A DNA stretch of 64,000 bases from Macrostomum hystrix. Taxonomy: Eukaryota; Platyhelminthes; Macrostomidae. Location: contig CATNEN010000038.1 of assembly GCA_950097015.1 (NCBI GenBank), positions 21,623,501 to 21,687,500 on the forward strand. The letters are read 5' to 3'. A program made the translations under genes and the position numbers. This document shows positions 42,901 to 51,500 of this stretch, piece by piece (the first letter of the stretch is position 1; every line of letters begins with the position of its first letter). The notes beneath the pieces were generated by a model. That model had not been told where the DNA came from and did not search any database. It saw only the letters and a program-made list of their open reading frames with translations.

Positions 42901-45872
42901 CTTGCAACCCTGCACTCCCTACAATTGCTTGCAACCCTGCACTACTCGCATTTTCTAAGAAGTATGCAGTATGAAAATAAGTATATTTTCAGTAAAAACA
43001 GCGCCCAGCTTACCGCAGAAGTAGGATACGAATGCGCTGAACACCCTAGCAGCAACGCAGACGCCAAAGAAGATGAGCACGAGCTCCAGGGTCACGTACT
43101 TCCACAGGAAACGGCTCTCGACAGAGCCGAAAAAAAATCCCAATGAGAAAGTGCAGAAAAAGCCGAGCACTTTGGAAGAATCGGCTAGCATAGATTTGTA
43201 GGTAATCTTGCTGGCCTCGGACAGATTGTGAATGCAGAAACTGTTTTGAATCATTTCACAGGCGACGCTCCTGGAATAAAAGGCAGCGGCCCAGAAACTC
43301 CTTTCAAATCCCAAAAATATCTTCCCCCTCATCTCCAAATCTCCCAATCATCTCCAAATCTTCCCCATCATCTCCAAATCTCCCAATTATCTTTAAATCT
43401 TCCCCCTCATCTCCAAATCTTCCCCGTCATCTCCAAATCTTCCCAATCATCTCTAAATCTTCCCAATCATACCCAAATCTTCCCAATCATCCAAATCCCA
43501 ATTACTTACGTGATAATTGATGATAGACCGGTTTTGCGAGCCAAAATATAAGAAATGTAGTTTGTGCAGGGCAGCACTACCATTTCCTGCTGCACGTGCA
43601 GGAAGCTGGAGTGCTTAGTGATGAAGCTGCTAATTAGCCCAGCAGTGACACCTAGTAGCACAGAGACGAGCGGAACAAACAGGGCGCGTTTGAGTACAGG
43701 CCCGATAATACTGCTTAATACCAGGGTATTCTTACTGCTCAGGTCCATTGTCATCTGCCTGTAGGACATGAGTCGGACAGGTAATATAGATTTTCTATTT
43801 ATGAGTGACTCAATTTTATAAGTGAACATTGTTTTCACCTTAGCTCCAACGCGAATGACATTGATACTAGGCCGTAGCTGGATAAGAAGCCCCTCATCTG
43901 GCTGTTGCCTCTAATCTCTGGAAAATTGTGCACGCACAGGTAGGCATCGTGCATAGACAGCGAGGCTCCAACATGAATAGCGTACATGACGTGGTGAAAA
44001 CTCAGCTGATTATCTTTGCCCATAAAATAACCAGTTGACTTGGTTGACATGTAGGCTGCAAATTTCCGACAGTTCAAATTTAAGCAATTGATTTGAGAAA
44101 TATAGCGTTTAACTTGAAAACTGAGATAGTGGAGTATGAGATAAGCGACTATAACGTATTGTATGACCTATTGAATGACCTATTTTAGTGGATCAATAAC
44201 AATCAGTTAGGTACAAATGACCAGATGATAGACAATTAGCTAACTAGCAATGACGAGATGATAGACAATGAGCTAACTAGCAATGACCAGATGATAGACA
44301 ATTAGCTAACTAGCAATGACCAGATGATAGACAATTAGCTAACTATCAATGACCAGATGATAGACAATTAGCTAACTATCAATGACCAGATGATAGACAA
44401 TTAGCTAACTATCAATGACCAGATGATAGTCAATTAGCTAACTATCAATGACCAGATGATAGACAATTAGCTAACTATCAATGACCAGATGATAGTCAAT
44501 TAGCTAACTATCAATGACCAGATGATAGACAATTAGCTAACTATCAATGACCAGATGATAGACAATGAGCTAACTATCAATGACCAGATGACAGACAATT
44601 AGCTAACTATCAATGACCAGATGATAGTCAATTAGCTAACTATCAATGACCAGATGATAGACAATTAGCTAACTATCAATGACCAGATGATAGACAATGA
44701 GCTAACTATCAATGACCAGATGATAGACAATTAGCTAACTATCAATGACCAGATGATAGACAATGAGCTTCTATCAATGACCAGATGATAGACAATGAGC
44801 TTCTATCAATGACCAGATGATAGACAATTAGCTTCTATCAATGACCAGATGATAGACAATTAGCTAACTAGCAATGACCAGATGATAGACAATTAGCTAA
44901 CTAGCAATGACCAGATGATAGACAATTAGCTAACTATCAATGACCAGATGATAGACAATGAGCTTCTAGCAATGACCAGATGATAGACAATTAGCTAACT
45001 ATCAATGACCAGATGATAGACAATTAGCTAACTATCAATGACCAGATGATAGACAATTAGCTAACTAGCAATGACCAGATGATAGACAATTAGCTTCTAT
45101 CAATGACCAGATGATAGACAATGAGCTTCTATCAATGACCAGATGATAGATTATTAGCTAACTATCAATGACCAGATGATAGACAATTAGCTTCTATCAA
45201 TGACCAGATGATAGACAATTAGCTTCTATCAATGACCAGATGATAGACAATTAGCTAACTAGCAATGACCAGATGATAGACAATTAGCTAACTATCAATG
45301 ACCAGATGATAGACAATTAGCTAACTATCAATGACCAGATGATAGACAATTAGCTAGCTATCAATGACCAGATGATAGACAATTAGCTAACTATCAATGA
45401 CCAGATGGTACACAATGAGCTATATCAATGACTATTTTGTTGATATTTTGTTCAGAAATAATTTCTCACCCACAATGGCGCCAGAGATAATTGAGACACA
45501 CAATATGGTGCTAATTATCGCGAATGTCACGGTCATTCTAAGCTGCTTCCTGGACGACTGTGTGCACAGCTTACTAGCCGGGTACATTATGAGGAATGGC
45601 AGGATGTTGTCTTCGAAATTCTCCCACGGAAGGAAGAATTGTACAATAGCTTTGAGAGGCACACTGCTACCGACTGTTAGGCCAAGGAAGATGCCAATTA
45701 AAGAATTGCAGACTGTCTCGTTGAAGAAGAAGTTCAAACGATAGTTGATTAGGCCCATATAGACAACGCCCCAAACTAGGATTAGTAGTGTCACGATGAT
45801 TGTCGATTGTAGGCCCGTTTCTTTGGTAATCATGAAGGCGTAAGATTTTTCAGGCAAATCGGAACCATTCAT
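33847..45872 (-). CDS. SLC9 (sodium/proton exchanger)-like membrane protein, divergent (gene span)
   Basis: Exons on the minus strand: 45872-45470, 44055-43839, 43758-43510, 43270-43014, 40870-40749, 36668-36461, 35746-35535, 33930-33847. All junctions are GT-AG with matching phases; the total is 584 codons with stop, 583 aa. An in-frame TGA 22 bp upstream supports the start. The helix pattern follows NHE exchangers: an N-terminal helix pair, the block VTAGLISSFITKHSSF ahead of TM-like SYILARKTGLSSI, then SMLADSSKVLGFF, and a cytosolic helix region SFQRYVISLGFMSVPERRSH that aligns with the NHE juxtamembrane tail. But the family's key motifs are not present: no DP pair in the TM4-like helix, no ND/DD pair in the TM5-like helix (SSYGLVSMSFALEL instead), no GGLRGA. 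NHEs swap Na+ for H+; this protein probably cannot do so in the usual way. Most introns are filled by minisatellites. Confidence 0.78.
34060..35450. repeat. Roughly 25-28-bp minisatellite in SLC9-like intron 7
   Basis: Units of gattatcgatcggggatatt followed by gtcaaaca. cgatcg/atcgat palindromes occur in most units. Blocks of about 270 bp recur (for example 34620-34880 and 34950-35190). Confidence 0.93.
35535..35746 (-). CDS. SLC9-like exon 7 (cytosolic tail)
   Basis: Two bases plus 70 codons: RRRRLEYIALLCKHIKKSFQ and a basic end (RRKSVKSKDQ). The acceptor chosen is gctaaaaag at 35747-35755, because the nearer cgcag gives a stop in phase 1. Donor GTGGGT. Confidence 0.8.
35805..36400. repeat. 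20-bp minisatellite in SLC9-like intron 6
   Basis: About 30 units of cccttgagatcgctttgatc, with variant gggatccctttgctc alternating in a semi-regular order. Confidence 0.95.
36461..36668 (-). CDS. SLC9-like exon 6 (last helix and start of tail)
   Basis: 69 codons plus one base. A hydrophobic helix ending in NIINVPLVGLVYKRLKIE matches the NHE TM12 to tail border. Acceptor ACATCAG, donor GTGAGT. Confidence 0.85.
36765..40690. repeat. 19-bp minisatellite, about 206 copies, in SLC9-like intron 5
   Basis: Main unit aacaggtccagtcatatct; second form aacaagaatagtcatatct (or aagaaaagtc). The two forms are ordered in recurring multi-unit patterns, so higher-order repetition is present. It is the largest array in the window. 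Confidence 0.98.
40749..40870 (-). CDS. SLC9-like exon 5
   Basis: Two bases plus 40 codons: VKRLGFKVRDSMMQLQVLIH and onward. It occupies the position where NHEs have the GGLRGA helix, but the motif is absent. Acceptor GACGCAG, donor GTGAGA; phases match both neighbours. Confidence 0.78.
40918..42950. repeat. 27-bp minisatellite, about 75 copies, in SLC9-like intron 4
   Basis: Units contain ctgcactccctacaaatgct followed by tgcaacc. Marker variants give higher-order spacing: the A8 variant recurs at 41543, 41786, 42461 and 42704 (243, 675, 243 bp, all multiples of 27). Long frames on both strands (up to 769 codons) are a result of the unit length. Confidence 0.97.
43014..43270 (-). CDS. SLC9-like exon 4
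   Basis: 85 codons flanked by split codons. ASKITYKSMLADSSKVLGFF and the following two helices with a CVAAR turn align with NHE TM8-TM10. Acceptor ATTCCAG, donor GTAAGC. Confidence 0.85.
43330..43500. repeat. Short array in SLC9-like intron 3
   Basis: About eight units of tctccaaatcttccccatca, about 20-22 bp. Confidence 0.88.
43510..43758 (-). CDS. SLC9-like exon 3
   Basis: 82 codons plus split codons: two helices; SVLLGVTAGLISSFITKHSS and NYISYILARKTGLSSI align with the NHE TM6-TM7 region. Acceptor CCTACAG, donor GTAAGT. Confidence 0.88.
43839..44055 (-). CDS. SLC9-like exon 2
   Basis: 72 codons including split codons. It covers the NHE TM4-TM5 segment where the AVDP and ESLLND motifs should be; here the sequences are VGASLSMHDAYLCV and SSYGLVSMSFALEL. 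Acceptor TTTGCAG, donor GTGAAA. Confidence 0.82.
44205..45430. repeat. 33-bp minisatellite in SLC9-like intron 1
   Basis: About 37 units of tgaccagatgatagacaatt then agctaactatcaa; a 30-bp form has agcttctatcaa. Confidence 0.96.
45470..45872 (-). CDS. SLC9-like exon 1
   Basis: 134 codons plus one base from the ATG. Hydrophobic helices at about 22-42, 52-70 and later; NETVCNSLIGIFLGLTVGSS corresponds to the NHE 'PES...LLIVVGLLVGG' helix. Donor GTGAGA. No signal peptide before the first helix. Confidence 0.85.
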
Positions 45873-47938
45873 GGCTGATCTGATGTCGGTAAGTCAGTAA
45901 GCTGTAACTTTAGATTTAGAATTTATTGAATGTTACGATCAACTGCGTTTGGATAGATATATAAGTAAATAGATAAGTTGAGTTGGTCCCATAGACGCAG
46001 GACTTTTTTACAAATAGACTGCTTATAGTTTTCATTCTATAAATAGCATATGACGCAATACGTGGTAGATGATGCTATTTTTAGAACTCAATGCAAAAAC
46101 ACTAGCGCCTAGGCCTAGTGCACTTGCATCAAAACTAGCAGCTATTTAGCTTGCGCTTCAATTTCATATTAACTCTCTTTGCTTTAAAGACACAGTCACT
46201 TTTGAGACAGAGAAAATAAAGTTGTTTTTTTTTATCGCGTCCTATTCACAATGTCCCGCCGCGGTAAGGTTGGGCTACTTTTTATAACAAAAGCCATGAA
46301 ATGTACAAATTCGTATTTACCTGTATAGCGAAGAGTTAGTGCTTCAGCAAAAAAGAATCAGATTCATTTGAAAGACGTACTCAATTGAAATTTCTTAGCT
46401 AGCAGTTAAAAGCTTGCCTCTCTATCCCTAGCTTTGCCTGTCTCGCATTGTGTGCAAAGTCTAATTCGGTGAAAAATGGTGTGCAGTTGAGCGGCTTGCC
46501 TTTCGGATAGAATAAAAGTTGAAGACAATGTAAGTGGTGGTTAGTGCGGCTGTGGCTAGCTGTCTATTTCAATAATAGTTGGTTCATTATTCAGTGCGTC
46601 ACGATACATCTGTATGTATAAATGAATAAAGCTTATCGATGTCGCAGCATTCTCTGCTAAACAGCATCTCTAAATTAATGAAACTTTGACTGCAACAATT
46701 ACTGGATCCTACCAGGCAAATAGCGCGTGCGTTTACTTTGTGTTTTTTGCTAATATTTTCATATAACTCGACTATAACTGCTCTAGTTTATTTTCTAAAT
46801 ACTCATTTACCGAAAAATCTTACATTTACAAATAATATTGGTTTTCTCAACCCTTTAACCATTTTATAGATTTTTTTACCATAGATCTTTTCATTCCTGG
46901 AATATTTAACTCCCTAGAAATTTCGTTTCACTTAAATCTTGATTCCCTCGATTTTTTTACTTTCGAGACAGTTTTCTAGGAAAACAATTTTCCTAGAATC
47001 TAAGATTTCCCAGAATCTGCGATTTCCTAGAATCTGCGATTTCCTGGAAACTGCCATTTTCTAGAGTCTGCGATTTCCTAGAATCTACGATTCACCTATG
47101 ATCAATATTTCCTAGAATCTGCGATTTCCTAGAATCTGCGATTTCCTAGAATCTGCGATTTCCTAGAATCTGCGATTTCCTAGAATCTACGATTTCCTAT
47201 ATTCTGCGATTTCCTAAAATCTGCGATTTCCTAGAATCTACGATTTCCTAAAATCTGCGATTTCCTAGAAACTGCGATTTCCTAGAATCTACGATTTCCT
47301 AGAATCTGCGATTTCCTAGAATCTGCGATTTCCTAGAATCTACGATTTCCTAGAATCTGCGATTTCCTAGAATCTGCGATTTCCTAGAATCTACGATTTC
47401 CTAGAATCTACGATATCCCAGAATCTAAGATTTACTAGAATCTAAGATTTCCTAGAATCTGCGATTTCCTAGAATCTGCTATTTCCTGGAAACTGCCATT
47501 TTCTAGAGTCTGCGATTTCCTAGAATCTACGATTCACCTATGATCAATATTTCCTAGAATCTGCCATTTCCTAGAATCTGCCATTTCCTAGAATCTACGA
47601 TTTCCTAGAATCTGCGATTTCCTAAAATACAGAATCTAATGATCTTCCCTTTCGTGGAAGATTTAATTTCCTTGAGACTGCCAAGATTTCCAAGAAATTT
47701 TTGTCTTCTAGCAATCTTAAAACGACGATTCCTAAAATCATGGATTTACAAAGAACCTTCAATTTCGTAGAATGTTCTTATTTTTCTTAAGTTTTTATTT
47801 CCGAGAAATTTCCTTGAAATATTCAGTAAACAATAAACTTTCCTTAGAATTTCTCATTCAATATCGAATTTAGTGATTTATTTCTATGCAATTTTTTCTC
47901 TTCCGCCTCCGTAATAGTTTCGAGTTACTGTCCTAAAA
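45873..47938. promoter_or_regulatory. Shared upstream region of the SLC9-like and otopetrin genes
   Basis: The two genes start head to head 2,066 bp apart. The left half is AT-rich single-copy sequence and the right half is mostly the 17-bp array. No clear TATA box was found on either side, so the promoter role is inferred from geometry only. Confidence 0.4.
46970..47640. repeat. 17-bp minisatellite upstream of otopetrin
   Basis: About 39 units of tttcctagaatctgcga. A diverged segment (ggaaactgccattttctaga to gattcacctatgatcaatat) appears twice, near 47045 and 47485, 438-440 bp apart. Confidence 0.94.
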
Positions 47939-48508
47939 ATGCAGCCATCAGCAGCCGGTAACAATTTGTCGGTTGCCACGGTAACGGACACATTTCGCCG
48001 TTCGATTCGGTCAACGACAAGCAGCAATGCGGGTTCAACAACAGCAGCAGCTGCAACAACAACGGCCAGTAAGCCGAAACCAACAAAAGTGGTTCGCATC
48101 AATTCAATAGAGAATCCCATCTGTCAGCTCCGGGATAATCAGGCGCACTACGCGGCAGAGGGCGCCGCTCGCCAAAGCTCCGAGCATCGTTCAGCGTCCT
48201 TCGACCAGCTCGCACTGCTCTACGCTATGGGCCTGACATTGTTCGGCTTTGTGTTTCCGTTGTCAAATTTTGTCAGCGTGAAACCGTTCTCAGCTTGGTA
48301 TTTAGCCGGCTTCTATATTATCCTATTTCTGGTGTCCATCGCTTTCCTAATTTTCTTCTTATTTTGGATTTTGCGACAACCGCCGCAAATTCTGTTTCTA
48401 CCCAATGAGGACGGGGCAGATTTGGAGCAGAGTAGACAAAGGCGGAGGCCTTCTGGTCCTGTCGTATTTCATGTCGGTATGAACGATTCCGCAAGCACCT
48501 GCGATGAG
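47939..48508 (+). CDS. OTOP: Otopetrin exon 1
   Basis: 190 codons: disordered N-terminus, then two helices (LYAMGLTLFGFVFPLSNFV; GFYIILFLVSIAFLIFFLFW). Donor GTGAGC, phase 0. Confidence 0.93.
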
Positions 48509-51500
48509 GTGAGCGTTATTGAATAACAGCTGCTGTAATTAAGCGGTCTTTACGAGTTTGACTCTCGCGACAAGGTGCCTGAGCTCGATTCCGCGGCGAG
48601 GCCACATTCATTTGCTTGGGGCGGGGGCTTGTCGTGCAATTTACGCCAATGAGGGCCAACCTCCAAGGCACAGTGAGAGTGTACACTGCCTGACGATGAG
48701 AAATTTAAGAGCAGGTCTACACACCTGTGTGAGAGTGTGCTCAGGAGTCAGCAAAATTGTTAGAATTGCCTCCTCGCTGGCTGTTGGTCTAGTGTTGACA
48801 AATGAATGTGCCATTGCACACAGCCCTGTACTACAATTATTACTATTTGAAAGGTGATTGAAAGTGGCTGACAGGTGATTGAATGGGTGTGACAGGTGAT
48901 TGAAGGTGTCTGACAGGTGATTTAATGGTCTGACAGGTGACTGAAGGTATCTGACAGATGATTGAATTGGTGTGACAGTTGATTGAATGGGTGTGACAGG
49001 TGATTGAATGGGTGTGACAGGTGATTGAATGGGTGTGACAGGTGATTGAATGGGTGTGACAGGTGATTGAAGGTGTCTGACAGGTGATTGATTGATCTGA
49101 CAGATAATTGAAGGTGTCTGACAGGTGATTTAATGGTGTGACAGGTGACTGAAGGTATCTGACAATTGATTGAATGGTCTGACAGGTGACTGAAGGTATC
49201 TGACAGATGATTGAATTGGTGTGACAGTTGATTGAATGGGTGTGACAGGTGATTGAATGGGTGTGACAGGTGATTGAATGGGTGTGACAGGTGATTGAAT
49301 GGGTGTGACAGGGGATTGAATGAATCTGACAGGTGATTGAATGGGTGTGACAGTAGATTGAATGGTTGTGACAGGTGATTGAATGGGTGTGACAGGTGAT
49401 TGAATGAATCTGACAGGTGATTTAATGGGTGTGACAGTAGATTGAATGGTTGTTACAGGTGATTGAATGGGTGTGACAGGTGATTGAATGAATCTGACAG
49501 GTGATTTAATGGGTGTGACAGGTGATCGAATGGTTGTGACAGGTGATTGAATGGGTGTGACAGGTGATTGAATGGTTGTGACAGGTGATTGAATGAATCT
49601 GACAGGTGATTGAATGGTTGTGACAGGTGATTGAATGAATCTGACAGGTGATTGAATGGGTGTGACAGGTGATTGAATGAATCTGACAGGTGATTGAATG
49701 GGTGTGACAGGTGATTGAATGAATCTGACAGGTGATTGAATGGGTGTGACAGGTGATTGAATGAATCTGAGAGGTGATTGAATGGGTGTGACAGGTTATC
49801 AATTGACGGATCAATTGATACCAAATTGATAAATCAAATACCAAAATATAACCTTGTTCCTAAATAGTGATTGTTAAAAAAACGCAATTTTCAGGAGCAT
49901 GAAGCAGGCAACGTCAATGCCGCGTTTGAGTCCCGTTTGGCTGTGAGCTAATCTTATTTGACGTGCCTGTCAATTCTTTGACTGAAGTGCATCGAAACAA
50001 AAACACAATAATACTTTTGTATGATCGATATTTATAATCTAATTTCAGGCCCGAGAATCTTCCACTCATGAGCAGCCACAAGAACTTGGACTGGCTCGCA
50101 TTCAACTGCATGAGCCTGGTGAAACTGTACAGTCCGATCTGATTGACAGGTGAGAATAACACAGATTTTGTGTTCAACATTTAAGGATCTAAAACGTTTG
50201 AGGAATTTCGAGGATCAAAAGGTTTAAGGATCTCCATTTTAGGGATCTCAATTTTAAGGATCTCAAATTTTAGGGATCTGATTTTAAGGGATCTCATTTT
50301 AAGGATCTCATTTTCAAGAGATCTCAATTTTTAGGGAACTCAATTTTTAGGGATCTCAATTTTAGGGGATCTCATTTTAAGGGTTCTCAGTTTTTAGGGA
50401 TTTCATTTTAGGGATCTCAATTTTAGGGGATCTCATTTTAAGGGATCTCAATTTTAGGGGATCTCATTTTAAGGGTTCTCAGTTTTTAGGGATTTCATTT
50501 TAGGGATCTCAATTTCTAAGGATCTAATTTTTAAGGATCTCATTTTAAGGAATCTCAATTTTTAGGGATCTCAATTTTAAGGGATCTTAATTTTAAGGGA
50601 TCTTAATTTTCAATGATTTAGCCTTTGAGGATATGAATATTTAAGGATTTGAAAGTTTGAGGATCTCAAAATTTTGAGGGTCTAATGGTTTAAGGGCCTG
50701 CTTTTTGGGATCTGAATGTTTGAAAAAGAGAAATTCTAAGATTCTAAAACGTTTGAGAATCTATAAATGATCGACATTCGAGCTTTAAAATATTAAAAAA
50801 GACTTACACGACTTAAAAATGGAGCCATTTTTGTCCTTTAACGAGACACTTAAAACTAGGAAACGCTTCAGTTCACCCGCCTGTTAAATGGGTACCAGAA
50901 TTAGGTGGGGCTAATTCAGGATAGGTGTGACGTACATCAGCAAATAGCAATATAACGTAAAATCTAAACTAGTTTTTCCGGCCGTTAATGTTTCTAGAAT
51001 CGATTCAATCAGCGACACCCTGTCGAATCGCAGCAGTACAGTCTTCGACCAGCAGACAACAATTAATTCCACCTATTCGGAGGCCACTACGGCCACCTCG
51101 GTGGCGACTGCCGCGATGGCTGCGGCACGGCGTCGTAGAAACGCAGCCGTAGGAGGCGGAGGCGGTGGTCGCATGGCGGAGCGAATCAACTCGACCCTGT
51201 TGCAGAACGCTCTGGAGCTCGGCGTTCAAGAGATTCCAGCCTGCTCGGTGCTGTCCCTGCAGGAGTCGCATTCGCCGTCATTCTTCCTCCGTGTCGCCTG
51301 CTTCATATTCGGCGCTTTGAAGGTCACGCACGAAGCTCTGATGATCTGCGACCGCATGACCGACATCACGTCAGGCTGTCCTGGCAAGTTGGTCGGCGAG
51401 TCTATTGCCCAGGTCATCCAGTACACTCTAAGCATCGTCTTCACCGTGCTGCAGACATTCTTGTTATTCAAATACAGCAAAGTTTCCGTAAATGTCTACA

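Noticed and set aside
40812-43146. Overlapping frames of 699-769 codons on both strands
   Set aside because: They are read-throughs of a 27-bp intronic minisatellite; all six frames behave alike and a real exon of the SLC9-like gene (40749-40870) overlaps one end in a different frame.
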